Positions 43,346 to 51,627 of a stretch of 64,000 nt of DNA are shown here, piece after piece. A model generated the notes under the pieces. The model made no database searches. It was not told the origin of the DNA and was given only the letters and a program-made list of their open reading frames with translations. The position numbers and the translations under genes were made by a program. The DNA is from Xanthomarina maritima (GTDB taxonomy: Bacteria; Bacteroidota; Bacteroidia; Flavobacteriales; Flavobacteriaceae). Location of the stretch: assembly GCF_008084905.1 (NCBI RefSeq), contig NZ_VSFC01000019.1, positions 8,012 through 72,011 on the forward strand, written 5' to 3'. Numbering within the stretch: the first letter of the stretch is position 1; every line of letters starts with the position of its first letter.

Positions 43346-43397
43346 TTATAATTTAAAGTAAAAACTTACGTTATTAACGTAATCAAATAAAATTTCA

Positions 43398-44099
43398 ATG
43401 TTAAATACTATGGTACAAGAAACACAAGATGGTACAGAGTTGCTTAATAATGGTGAATCTGTTGAAAAAACATTATCCATTATCGAGTTAATAACAAGTG
43501 GTGGAACTGCTGGAATGGTTATTATTACCATATTATTTGTTTTATTAATAGTTGCTTCTTATATCTATTTTGAACGCTTATTTGCTATAAAAGCAGCATC
43601 TAAAATAGATGCTAATTTTATGAATCAAATTAAAGACCATGTTACTAATGGCAAAATAGATTCTGCTCAAGTATTATGTGCTCAAGTTAATTCACCAGTT
43701 TCAAGACTTATAAGTAAAGGAATTTCACGAATTGGAAAACCTTTAGAAGATATCAATACGGCAATTGAAAATGCAGGACGACTGGAAGTTTATGGTCTTG
43801 AAAAAAACGTGAGTGTTTTAGCTACCATCTCTGGAGCAGCCCCAATGATTGGATTTCTTGGAACAGTAATTGGAATGATTTTATCCATTTTCGAAATAGC
43901 TAATTCTGGAGGTCAAATAGATATAAAATTATTGGCCGATGGTCTTTATACTGCCATGACAACCACAGTTGCAGGTTTAATAGTAGGTATTATTGGATAT
44001 ATTGCGTATAATCATTTAGTAGTAAAAACGGATAAGGTAGTTTATCAAATGGAAGCAAATTCCTTAGAATTTTTAGATCACTTAAACGAACCTATTTAA
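43398..44099 (+). CDS. exbB: MotA/TolQ/ExbB proton-channel protein
   Basis: A 233-aa inner-membrane protein with three helices (about residues 35-55, 135-155, 178-198) and the family core ISGAAPMIGFLGTVIGMILSIF and TAMTTTVAGLIVGIIGY. It forms the proton channel that energises TonB or Tol systems. The exbD-like gene overlaps its stop codon by one base (TAATG), so the two are translationally coupled. Confidence 0.93.
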   Translation: MLNTMVQETQDGTELLNNGESVEKTLSIIELITSGGTAGMVIITILFVLLIVASYIYFERLFAIKAASKIDANFMNQIKDHVTNGKIDSAQVLCAQVNSPVSRLISKGISRIGKPLEDINTAIENAGRLEVYGLEKNVSVLATISGAAPMIGFLGTVIGMILSIFEIANSGGQIDIKLLADGLYTAMTTTVAGLIVGIIGYIAYNHLVVKTDKVVYQMEANSLEFLDHLNEPI

Positions 44100-44491
44100 T
44101 GAATTTAAGAGGAAGAAATAAAGTAACGCCAGAATTCAATATGTCTTCAATGACAGATATTGTCTTTTTGTTACTTATCTTTTTTATGCTTGCATCTACA
44201 TTGGTTACTACCAATGCCATTGATATCTTATTGCCTAAAGCCAGTGGAAAAACTGAAAATAAGAAATCTGTTGCAGTCAGTATTAAAAAAGATTTGACTT
44301 ATTATATAGACCAGAAACGTGTTGGAGAAAGCATGTTAGAATCGGAACTTATTGCTGCGTTATCAACAGAAGACAAACCGACTTTGGTTTTAAGAGCAGA
44401 AAAATCGGTTCCAGTTGAACATGTGGTGAAAGTTATGGATATTGCCAATAGAAATAAGTTTAAGGTTATACTGGCAGTAAAACCAAATTAG
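44099..44491 (+). CDS. exbD: ExbD/TolR biopolymer transport protein
   Basis: A 130-aa protein with one N-terminal membrane helix (about residues 22-41) carrying the proton-path Asp20 (MSSMTDIVFLLL), then a periplasmic domain (SVSIKKDLTYYIDQ, VMDIANRNKFKVILAVKP). It is the partner of the ExbB-like protein upstream and the TonB-like protein 79 bp downstream. Confidence 0.93.
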   Translation: MNLRGRNKVTPEFNMSSMTDIVFLLLIFFMLASTLVTTNAIDILLPKASGKTENKKSVAVSIKKDLTYYIDQKRVGESMLESELIAALSTEDKPTLVLRAEKSVPVEHVVKVMDIANRNKFKVILAVKPN

Positions 44492-44570
44492 TTTCATGAA
44501 AAATCGATTTTCTATTTTTAAATGTATTTAGATTTTCCATATGACTAATAAAAGACAATAAAAAAGATAC

Positions 44571-45464
44571 ATGAAATATTTCGAGACCATACACGAACGT
44601 AATTCAGCAAGAATAACAGCGCTTATTGCTTTGTTAATTGTTTTGTTGTTGTTTATTGTTGGTACGCAATATATGGATCCACCTGAAGAATATGGAGTTG
44701 CCGTAAATTTTGGAACAACAGATTTTGGAAGTGGAGATGTACAGCCTACAAAACCAATAAAATCTGAGCCTAGAGAAATCAAAGAACAGCCTCAAGAAAC
44801 AGTTAAACAACCAGAACAAAAACAACCAGAGGCAACTGCACCTAAAACAAAAGCTGAAGATGTTTTAACTGAAAATAATGATGAGGCAATTGCCATAAAA
44901 AAACAAAAAGAAGCAGATGCACAGGCTAAAAAAGTAGCAGATGCCAAAGCAAAAGCCCAAGCAGAAGCAGATGCTAAAGCAAAAGCAGAAGCAGATAAAG
45001 TTGCGAAAGAACAAGCTGAGAAAGAAGCTAAAAAGAAAAAGCTTGATGCTTTAATTGGAGGTGTAAGAAAATCTGAAGGTCAGGAAACTGGAGGTGAAGG
45101 CAACGATAACAAAGCAGGTGATAAAGGGCAGTTGGATGGAGATCCATATGCAGCAAGTTATTTTGGTGAGCCAGGATCTGGAAGTGGAGGAGTTGGTTAT
45201 GGTTTAAGAGGAAGAGGAGTTCCAACCAAACAGGTTTTTAAGCAGGATTGTAACGAGTCTGGAATGGTTATCGTAAAAATTGTCGTGAATAGAAATGGCG
45301 ATGTTATTGAAGCGATTCCAGGCGTTAAAGGCACTACCAATACAGCAGCCTGTTTATTAGAACCAGCTAAAAAAATAGCGTTATCTCATAAATGGCGAGC
45401 AGATAGTAAAGCTCCTTCAAAACAAATAGGTTTTGTAAAAGTAAACTTCAATTTAGGTCAATAA
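44571..45464 (+). CDS. TonB/TolA-like energy transducer
   Basis: A 297-aa protein with one N-terminal membrane helix (about residues 15-34), a Pro/Glu/Lys linker (about 60-110), and an Ala/Lys/Asp/Glu-rich coiled-coil of KAKAEADA type (about 120-165), as in TolA. A Gly-rich stretch follows, then a C-terminal TonB-like domain (about 210-297) with ESGMVIVKIVVNRNGDVIEA and KWRADSKAPSKQIGFVKV. With ExbB and ExbD it likely links the proton gradient to outer-membrane events. folC overlaps its stop codon by one base. Confidence 0.88.
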   Translation: MKYFETIHERNSARITALIALLIVLLLFIVGTQYMDPPEEYGVAVNFGTTDFGSGDVQPTKPIKSEPREIKEQPQETVKQPEQKQPEATAPKTKAEDVLTENNDEAIAIKKQKEADAQAKKVADAKAKAQAEADAKAKAEADKVAKEQAEKEAKKKKLDALIGGVRKSEGQETGGEGNDNKAGDKGQLDGDPYAASYFGEPGSGSGGVGYGLRGRGVPTKQVFKQDCNESGMVIVKIVVNRNGDVIEAIPGVKGTTNTAACLLEPAKKIALSHKWRADSKAPSKQIGFVKVNFNLGQ

Positions 45465-46681
45465 TGACATATCAAGATACTGTTAATTGGATGTTTTCTC
45501 GACTTCCAATGTATCAACGGCAAGGAAAATCGGCTTATAAAGCAGATTTAAAAAACACTTTGTTATTAGCTGAGCATTTAAAGAATCCTCAAAACAAAAT
45601 TAAAACCATTCATGTGGCTGGAACCAATGGAAAAGGGTCTACAAGTCACATGTTAGCATCTATCTTTCAAGAAGCTGGCTATAAAGTAGGGTTGTTTACC
45701 TCACCACATTTAAAAGATTTTAGGGAGCGTATTAAAATTAATGGCAAGGTAGTAAGTAAATCTTTTGTTATAGGCTTTGTTAAAAGTAATAGAGCTTTTC
45801 TAGAATCACAGAACTTGTCGTTTTTCGAAATGACTTCAGGGATGGCTTTCGATTATTTTGCAAAACAAAAAGTTGATATTGCCATCATTGAAGTTGGTTT
45901 AGGAGGTAGATTGGATTCTACAAATATCATTACTCCTGAAGTTTCAGTAATTACAAATATTGGACTAGATCATACGCAGTTTCTAGGAAACACTTTAAAA
46001 GCCATTGCTTTAGAAAAAGCAGGTATAATAAAACCAAACGTTCCAGTGATTATTGGAGAAACGCAAGAAGAAACTACAAATGGGTTTATTGATATTGCCA
46101 AAAAAAATCATTCTGAAATTTATTTTGCAGACACCTTGATACATGGAGTTTTTCCTTGTGATTTAAAAGGGTTGTATCAACAGAAAAATATTAAAACGGT
46201 TTTACAGACTATTCAGGTGTTAAATTCTACTTCATTTTCGATTTCTGAAAAACAAATTAAAAACGGTTTGCTACATGTAGTAAAAAACACGGGATTACAG
46301 GGTAGATGGCAAATATTACAAGAACAGCCTAAGGTAATTTGCGACACAGCGCATAATAGAGAAGGGTTAAATTATATAGTAAAACAACTAGAAGAAGAAG
46401 CGTATAGCCACATGCATATTGTTTTTGGAGTAGTAAATGATAAAGATTTGAGTTCTATTTTACATGTTTTACCTAAAAAAGCAACTTATTATTTCTGTAA
46501 ACCAGATGTACCTAGAGGCATGGAAGTTGGTTTGTTACAAAAAGAATTTCTGAATGCAGGGTATACAGGATCAAGCTATATGAGTGTAAATGAAGCCTTA
46601 ATAGCTGCCAAAAAAAATGCTTCTGAGAGAGATTTAATATATGTAGGTGGTAGTACGTTTGTAGTGGCAGAAATAATTTAA
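45464..46681 (+). CDS. folC: Folylpolyglutamate synthase / dihydrofolate synthase
   Basis: A 405-aa Mur-ligase-type enzyme that adds glutamate to (dihydro)folates. The P-loop is GTNGKGST (53-60). GLGGRLDSTNI, ITNIGLDHTQFLG and the carboxylated-Lys region EKAGIIKPN are present, and the C-terminal domain has DTAHNREGL. It overlaps the TonB-like gene by one base and ends the NhaD-ExbB-ExbD-TonB-FolC cluster. Confidence 0.95.
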   Translation: MTYQDTVNWMFSRLPMYQRQGKSAYKADLKNTLLLAEHLKNPQNKIKTIHVAGTNGKGSTSHMLASIFQEAGYKVGLFTSPHLKDFRERIKINGKVVSKSFVIGFVKSNRAFLESQNLSFFEMTSGMAFDYFAKQKVDIAIIEVGLGGRLDSTNIITPEVSVITNIGLDHTQFLGNTLKAIALEKAGIIKPNVPVIIGETQEETTNGFIDIAKKNHSEIYFADTLIHGVFPCDLKGLYQQKNIKTVLQTIQVLNSTSFSISEKQIKNGLLHVVKNTGLQGRWQILQEQPKVICDTAHNREGLNYIVKQLEEEAYSHMHIVFGVVNDKDLSSILHVLPKKATYYFCKPDVPRGMEVGLLQKEFLNAGYTGSSYMSVNEALIAAKKNASERDLIYVGGSTFVVAEII

Positions 46682-46700
46682 TTTTTTTTGCAAAAAAGTT

Positions 46701-46730
46701 TTTGCAGTATGGAAAACTAATTTATATTTG
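46701..46730 (+). promoter_or_regulatory. Promoter of tRNA-Val
   Basis: TTTG (46701-46704), 18 bp, TATATTTG (46723-46730) match the Bacteroidota -33/-7 pattern, 16 bp before the tRNA. Confidence 0.7.
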
Positions 46731-46746
46731 CAGTCCAATTACGAAA

Positions 46747-46821
46747 GGGCGCGTAGCTCAGTTGGTTCAGAGCACCTGGTTTACACCCAGGGGGTCAGGG
46801 GTTCGAATCCCTTCGCGCCCA
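46747..46821 (+). tRNA. tRNA-Val (anticodon TAC)
   Basis: The acceptor GGGCGCG pairs with CGCGCCC. The anticodon stem CCTGG/CCAGG encloses loop TTTACAC with anticodon TAC. The T arm contains GTTCGAATC, and the discriminator is A. CCA is not encoded. Confidence 0.97.
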
Positions 46822-46827
46822 CAGAAC

Positions 46828-46862
46828 AAAAGGTTTATACAAATGTATAAACCTTTTTTTAT
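46828..46862. terminator. Two-way terminator between tRNA-Val and the AraC gene
   Basis: A 12-bp stem (AAAGGTTTATAC / GTATAAACCTTT) with loop AAAT and a T-run after it. It ends 10 bp from the stop codon of the convergent regulator gene. Confidence 0.88.
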
Positions 46863-46871
46863 TTCCGTATT

Positions 46872-47720
46872 TTAATGAAGATTCTCCTTTTTATAGACTA
46901 AAGGTGTTTTAAGTTTTACTTTTTTAAATTGTCTGTTGAAATTCGACATGTTATTAAATCCTACTTTGTAAGCCACATGGGAAATAGTGGGATTTTTTTT
47001 AGATAATAGAAGTTTACAGGCATGCTCGATGCGTAATTCGTTTAAAAATACGCCATAGGTTTTATTCGTGTACTTTTTAAAATATTTGCAGAATGCGTTT
47101 TTAGTCATGTTGGCCACATTAGCAACAGATTCTAAAGTTATTTCTTTATCGTAATTTGTCATAGTAAACTTAAACACATCACGCATGCGTTCACCTTCTT
47201 CTATAGAGACGTTTTTTTCATAGATAAATGAAGACAAACTTTTGTAGTTACTTTTTGAGAAAAGATTCAATAATTGTAAAAGTATGATGAATCTTTCTAA
47301 TTTTGTGGCAGTTTCAACCCTATTAAAAAGCGATATAATTTCAGTTTGATTGGAGCTTATTTTAAATCCGTGTTTGGCTCGTTTAAAAAAATCTTGCGCT
47401 TCAGTCATTTCATCCAAAACAAAAAAATCTTTACCAAAGCTAGATTCAGTAAAAAACAACGTGAGCATATGCGATAGTTTATATTGTTCCTGATCGCTTT
47501 CAAATACATGAGGTAACTGACTTCCTATTACAATAACATCACCTGTTTTATAATAATTAATGGTATCGCCAACAATTAAAGTGCCTTCACCTTTTACAAT
47601 ATAACTTAATTGAATTTCTTCATGTTGATGAAGTTTATCATAAAAAAAGGGTTCTAAATCAACTTGGTAAACCAAAGCTGCCGATTCCGGTTTAGGTATT
47701 TTAAAGGGTAGAACTTTCAT
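46872..47720 (-). CDS. AraC-family regulator of the hydroxyproline island
   Basis: A 282-aa regulator. The N-terminal half is a cupin-like ligand domain (HQHEEIQLSYIVKGEGTLIVG, in pieces). The C-terminal 100 residues hold two helix-turn-helix motifs (TLESVANVANMTKNAFCKYFKK and PTISHVAYKVGFNNMSNFNRQFKK, each cited in part). The start at ATG 47720 (MKVLPFKIPKP) is preferred to TTG 47756. It is divergent from the hydroxyproline operon, with a 150-bp gap containing the GATAATATAGTATC motif, so it is the natural candidate regulator. The ligand could be hydroxyproline or a catabolite. Confidence 0.9.
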   Translation of the reverse strand: MKVLPFKIPKPESAALVYQVDLEPFFYDKLHQHEEIQLSYIVKGEGTLIVGDTINYYKTGDVIVIGSQLPHVFESDQEQYKLSHMLTLFFTESSFGKDFFVLDEMTEAQDFFKRAKHGFKISSNQTEIISLFNRVETATKLERFIILLQLLNLFSKSNYKSLSSFIYEKNVSIEEGERMRDVFKFTMTNYDKEITLESVANVANMTKNAFCKYFKKYTNKTYGVFLNELRIEHACKLLLSKKNPTISHVAYKVGFNNMSNFNRQFKKVKLKTPLVYKKENLH

Positions 47721-47782
47721 AATTTCAGACGCATTAATAAGTACAAAATTAAGCAATAATGATTATTAAAAACTATTAATTA

Positions 47783-47806
47783 GATAATATAGTATCATAA
47801 GTGGAT
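47783..47806. promoter_or_regulatory. Operator-like motif, copy 1 (upstream of the 4-hydroxyproline operon)
   Basis: GATAATATAGTATC at 47783-47796 is an imperfect palindrome (two mismatched positions) followed by TAAGTGGAT at 47798-47806. The palindrome ends 74 bp before the operon ATG at 47871, upstream of the -7 box at 47840. An identical 14-mer lies at 56258-56271. Confidence 0.6.
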
Positions 47807-47839
47807 AAAAACAGATTATTTTAAATATGAAATCATATT

Positions 47840-47847
47840 TACATTTG
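47840..47847 (+). promoter_or_regulatory. -7 promoter element for the 4-hydroxyproline operon
   Basis: TACATTTG fits TAnnTTTG, 23 bp before ATG 47871. It overlaps an in-frame GTG at 47847, which is therefore rejected as start. There is no good -33 TTG, as expected for an activator-dependent promoter. Confidence 0.55.
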
Positions 47848-47870
47848 TGGTATTAAAAATTAGATATATT

Positions 47871-48785
47871 ATGAGTATTCAATGGAAAGGCGTTATGCCA
47901 GCAGTTACAACCAAGTTCACAGATACAGATGAACTAGATTTAAACATGTTTGAAGTAAATATAAAGGCACAGTTAGATGCTGGAGTCCATGGCATTGTAC
48001 TTGGTGGCACTTTAGGAGAAGCTAGTACCTTGTTAGATGAAGAAAAACGAATTCTAACTCAAACCACAGTAGATATTGTTAAAGGTCAAGTTCCTGTTTT
48101 AATAAACATTGCCGAACAAACCACTAAAGCAGCCATTCAAGCAGCTCAAAAAGCTGAAGAGGATGGAGCTAAAGGTTTGATGATGCTGCCACCCATGCGT
48201 TATAAATCTGGAGACAGAGAAACGGTAGAGTACTTTAAAGCAGTTGCAAATAATACGTCGCTGCCTATTATGGTATATAACAATCCAGTGGATTATAAAA
48301 TTGAAGTGACTTTAGATATGTTCGAAGAATTATTGAAATGTAACAATATAGAAGCAGTTAAAGAATCGACACGAGATACTACTAATATTACACGAATCAA
48401 AAATCGCTTTGGAGACCGTCTAAAAATTATGACAGGAGTTGATACTTTAGCTTTAGAAAGCATGTTGTTAGGAGCTGATGGTTGGATTGCTGGTTTAGTG
48501 TGTGCTTTTCCAGCAGAAACAGTGGCCATTTATCAACTTCAAAAGGCTGGTAGATTAAAAGAAGCTCTTGATATATATAGATGGTTTATGCCTTTGTTAG
48601 AGTTAGATATAAACCCTAAATTAGTACAGAATATTAAACTGGCAGAAGTTGCCACTGGAATTGGTACAGAAAACGTTCGTGCTCCAAGATTACCATTAAT
48701 TGGAGATGCGCGTAAACATGTCTTACAAGTGATAGAAGAAGGTTTGAAAAACAGACCTACACTTCCAGATTACAAAAATTTATAA
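47871..48785 (+). CDS. DHDPS-family deaminase, probable hydroxypyrroline-carboxylate deaminase
   Basis: A 304-aa TIM-barrel protein of the dihydrodipicolinate synthase/N-acetylneuraminate lyase family. The Schiff-base Lys164 (EAVKEST) and Tyr136 (VYNNPVDY) are present, as is GGTLGEASTL (45-54). In the context of the operon it should convert 1-pyrroline-4-hydroxy-2-carboxylate to alpha-ketoglutarate semialdehyde plus ammonia, as in known bacterial hydroxyproline pathways. True DapA is less likely, because the neighbours all belong to hydroxyproline use. It is the first gene of the plus operon. Confidence 0.88.
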   Translation: MSIQWKGVMPAVTTKFTDTDELDLNMFEVNIKAQLDAGVHGIVLGGTLGEASTLLDEEKRILTQTTVDIVKGQVPVLINIAEQTTKAAIQAAQKAEEDGAKGLMMLPPMRYKSGDRETVEYFKAVANNTSLPIMVYNNPVDYKIEVTLDMFEELLKCNNIEAVKESTRDTTNITRIKNRFGDRLKIMTGVDTLALESMLLGADGWIAGLVCAFPAETVAIYQLQKAGRLKEALDIYRWFMPLLELDINPKLVQNIKLAEVATGIGTENVRAPRLPLIGDARKHVLQVIEEGLKNRPTLPDYKNL

Positions 48786-48786
48786 T

Positions 48787-50370
48787 ATGATATCAGGAAA
48801 AAATTATATAGGAAACCAACTTTCTGCAAATGGAAATAAAACTTACAAGACTTTTAATCCACAGTTGCATATTGAAAACAGTCCTATTTATACCGAATCC
48901 ACAAAAGAAGAAATAGATAAAGCAGTTAGTTTAGCATCGAAAGCATTTAAAACATTTCGAAATATCTCTGGAAAAAAGAAAGCCGAATTTTTAAACGCTA
49001 TTGCAGACGAAATTTTAGCATTAGATTCCGAATTAATAGAGACTTATTGTTCAGAAACTGGTTTGCCAGAAGGTCGTGCTATAGGAGAAAGAGGAAGAAC
49101 CGTTGGACAATTGCGTGCTTTTGCCGAGTTGGTTCAAGAAGGTTCTTGGGTTGAAGCAAGTATTGATACGGCTCAACCAGAAAGACAGCCTATGTCAAAA
49201 TCGGATATTAGAAAAATGTTGGTTCCTTTAGGGCCAGTTGTCGTATTTGGAGCTAGTAATTTTCCATTGGCTTATTCAACAGCTGGAGGAGATACTGCAG
49301 CAGCTTTGGCTGCTGGATGTCCAGTTCTTGTAAAATCGCATCCCATGCATGCAGGAACAGGAGAATTGGTTGCTTCTGCCATAATTAAAGCTGCCGAAAA
49401 AACAGGTATGCCAAATGGTGTGTTTTCAAATTTAAATAGTAGTGGAATTGAAGTGGGAACGCAATTGGTGTCGCATCCTGATGTAAAAGCTGTTGGATTT
49501 ACCGGAAGTATTCGAGGTGGAAGAGCTTTATACGATTTAGCTGCTAAAAGAGAAGAACCCATTCCTGTTTTTGCGGAAATGGGAAGTATTAATCCAGTGG
49601 TTATTTTACCTGAAGCATTAAAAAATAAAGGAGTGGCTTTAGCAAACACCTATGCTGGATCTATTACTTTAGGAACTGGTCAGTTTTGTACCAACCCAGG
49701 GTTGTTGTTAGGAATTAAAAGCGACTCATTAACAAACTTCATTCAGAATTTATCTGATGAAATTATAAAAATTGAACCATCCTGTATGTTGCATCCAAAT
49801 ATTATTGGAGCTTATGAAAGCAACAAACAAAAAGCATTGTCTCAGCCAGAATTAACTGTGGTTGCCAATTATGATTCAGAAGTTAAACCTAATTATGCCA
49901 GACAAACGGTTACAACTGTTGAAGGTTCTACTTTTTTGAATAATACCACGTTACATCAGGAAGTATTCGGACCTTATTCTATGGTTGTTCAGTGTGAACA
50001 TGCACAACAATTAGAACAGGTAATTTCAAAATTAGAAGGGCAGTTAACAGGAACTTTAATTGCTGAAAATGATGAAGCTGCGCAATATTCTCAAATTATT
50101 GAAGCGCTTCAAAACCGCGTAGGACGTATTATTTATAATGGTGTGCCTACAGGTGTTGAAGTTTGTCCGTCTATGGTTCATGGCGGACCATATCCTGCAT
50201 CCACAGATAGTCGATTTACAGCTGTTGGAATTCATTCCATAAAACGATGGGTTAGACCATTTAGCTATCAGGACTGGCCAAATAACTTGTTGCCAGATGC
50301 ATTGAAGAATGAAAATCCTTTACATATTTCACGTTTGGTAAATAATAAACAAACTACAGATAACATTTAA
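48787..50370 (+). CDS. Alpha-ketoglutarate semialdehyde dehydrogenase (2,5-dioxovalerate dehydrogenase)
   Basis: A 527-aa NAD(P)-dependent aldehyde dehydrogenase. The catalytic Cys301 (GTGQFCTNPG) and general base Glu264 (FAEMGS) are present, as are the cofactor blocks VFGASNFPLAYS and VGFTGS. The length of about 525 aa and the GQFCTNPG motif are typical of the 2,5-dioxovalerate dehydrogenase branch. It would oxidise the semialdehyde to alpha-ketoglutarate, feeding the TCA cycle. It starts 1 bp after the deaminase gene. Confidence 0.9.
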   Translation: MISGKNYIGNQLSANGNKTYKTFNPQLHIENSPIYTESTKEEIDKAVSLASKAFKTFRNISGKKKAEFLNAIADEILALDSELIETYCSETGLPEGRAIGERGRTVGQLRAFAELVQEGSWVEASIDTAQPERQPMSKSDIRKMLVPLGPVVVFGASNFPLAYSTAGGDTAAALAAGCPVLVKSHPMHAGTGELVASAIIKAAEKTGMPNGVFSNLNSSGIEVGTQLVSHPDVKAVGFTGSIRGGRALYDLAAKREEPIPVFAEMGSINPVVILPEALKNKGVALANTYAGSITLGTGQFCTNPGLLLGIKSDSLTNFIQNLSDEIIKIEPSCMLHPNIIGAYESNKQKALSQPELTVVANYDSEVKPNYARQTVTTVEGSTFLNNTTLHQEVFGPYSMVVQCEHAQQLEQVISKLEGQLTGTLIAENDEAAQYSQIIEALQNRVGRIIYNGVPTGVEVCPSMVHGGPYPASTDSRFTAVGIHSIKRWVRPFSYQDWPNNLLPDALKNENPLHISRLVNNKQTTDNI

Positions 50371-50372
50371 AA

Positions 50373-51380
50373 ATGAAAAGCACGTTTGTTTGCATTGATG
50401 CACACACCTGTGGCAATCCAGTAAGAGTTATTAAACATGGTGGTCCAGATTTGATAGGAAATACCATGAGCGAGAAGCGTCAGCATTTTTTAAAGGAATA
50501 CGATTGGATCAGGAAAGGTCTCATGTTCGAGCCTCGTGGTCACGACATGATGAGTGGCAGTATTTTATATCCACCACACCATTCTGAAAATGATTTTGCC
50601 ATCCTATTTATTGAAACTTCTGGTTGTTTGCCAATGTGTGGACATGGAACCATTGGAACCATAACTATTGCCATTGAAGAAGGTTTGGTTAAACCAAAAG
50701 TTCCAGGAAAAATTAGAATGGAAGCACCTGCAGGATTAGTAGAAATAGACTATCAACAAACTGGAGCTAAAGTGGATTGGGTAAAACTAACCAATGTAAA
50801 AAGCTATTTAGCAGCCGAAGGTTTAACCATTGAGTGCCCAGAATTAGGAGAGATTCGTTTTGATGTGTCCTATGGTGGGAATTTTTATGCCATTGTGGAT
50901 CCTCAAGAAAATTTTTCTGGAGTTCAGGATTTTTCGGCTTCAAAAATTATTCAGTATTCTCAAGTGGTAAGAGAGAGGATTAATAAAAAATATCCAAACC
51001 TATTTATTCATCCAGAAAATGAAACGATAAAAGACGTGACACATATGCTTTGGACAGGAACTCCAATAGACCCAACCTCTTCGGGTAGAAATGCTGTTTT
51101 TTATGGAGATAAAGCCATTGACAGAAGTCCTTGTGGCACAGGAACTTCGGCAAGATTGGCACAATTGTATGCGAAAGGAAAACTGAAAGTTGGAGAGGAT
51201 TTTATTCATGAGAGTTTTATTGGAAGTAAGTTTGTTGGACGTGTTGAAAAAGAAACTACTTTAGATGGCAAATTAGCCATCATTCCTAGTATTCAAGGAT
51301 GGGCAAAAATTTATGGACATAATACCATTACTATAGATACAGAAGATGATCCTTATGCTTTGGGGTTTCAAGTGATTTAA
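50373..51380 (+). CDS. 4-hydroxyproline 2-epimerase (proline racemase family)
   Basis: A 335-aa cofactor-free epimerase. Both catalytic cysteines are present: Cys89 (LPMCGHGT) and Cys254 (DRSPCGTGTSA), the pair needed for two-base racemisation. HTCGNPVRVI opens the N-terminal domain. It turns trans-4-hydroxy-L-proline into cis-4-hydroxy-D-proline, the first step of the pathway. It lies 2 bp after the dehydrogenase gene and is followed by a tandem-repeat spacer of about 250 bp. Confidence 0.92.
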   Translation: MKSTFVCIDAHTCGNPVRVIKHGGPDLIGNTMSEKRQHFLKEYDWIRKGLMFEPRGHDMMSGSILYPPHHSENDFAILFIETSGCLPMCGHGTIGTITIAIEEGLVKPKVPGKIRMEAPAGLVEIDYQQTGAKVDWVKLTNVKSYLAAEGLTIECPELGEIRFDVSYGGNFYAIVDPQENFSGVQDFSASKIIQYSQVVRERINKKYPNLFIHPENETIKDVTHMLWTGTPIDPTSSGRNAVFYGDKAIDRSPCGTGTSARLAQLYAKGKLKVGEDFIHESFIGSKFVGRVEKETTLDGKLAIIPSIQGWAKIYGHNTITIDTEDDPYALGFQVI

Positions 51381-51427
51381 ACTATTCCCAACTTGATTGA
51401 GAATCTAGAAGGAAATAAATTATTTTC

Positions 51428-51574
51428 CGAATAACGAATAACGAATAACGAATAACGAATAGTGAATAACGAATAGTGAATAGCGAATTGCGAATAAGGA
51501 ATAGCGAATAACGAATAGTGAATAGCGAATAGCGAATAGCGAATAGCGAATAGCGAATAACGAATAGCGAATAA
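51428..51574. repeat. Heptanucleotide tandem repeat, 21 units
   Basis: Twenty-one consecutive 7-bp units, consensus (C/T)GAATA(A/G), cover 147 bp between the 4-hydroxyproline epimerase and D-hydroxyproline dehydrogenase genes. The units are CGAATAA, CGAATAG, TGAATAG and TGAATAA, plus single variants CGAATTG and GGAATAG. The minus strand would read as a repetitive peptide (LFAIRYS type) but nothing suggests a gene. Confidence 0.93.
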
Positions 51575-51622
51575 CTCATTAACCCATTAATTCATTAGTT
51601 TTATTAGCTCATTAATTCATTA
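51575..51622. repeat. Second short tandem repeat, 8-bp CATTAA-type units
   Basis: Directly after the heptamer block come about six units of 8-9 bp (CTCATTAA, CCCATTAA, TTCATTAG, TTTTATTAG, CTCATTAA, TTCATTAA), ending 5 bp before the ATG at 51628. Confidence 0.8.
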
Positions 51623-51627
51623 ACTAA

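Noticed and set aside
44099-44099. Frameshift between exbB and exbD
   Set aside because: The TAATG overlap is ordinary translational coupling; both proteins are full length.
47847-47870. GTG 47847 as start of the deaminase gene
   Set aside because: It overlaps the TACATTTG -7 box; ATG 47871 fits the family N-terminus.
49272-49649. Minus-strand frame of 125 codons inside the semialdehyde dehydrogenase gene
   Set aside because: It is antisense to the catalytic domain of an intact enzyme and lacks any recognisable motif.
51382-51579. Minus-strand reading frame of 65 codons repeating LFAIRYS-type residues
   Set aside because: It is only the translation of the heptanucleotide tandem repeat; a 7-bp unit read in three frames gives a repetitive peptide by itself. 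It lies within an operon on the other strand.
51428-51622. CRISPR array
   Set aside because: The units are 7 and 8-9 bp with no spacers, far too short for CRISPR repeats. There are no cas genes in the window.
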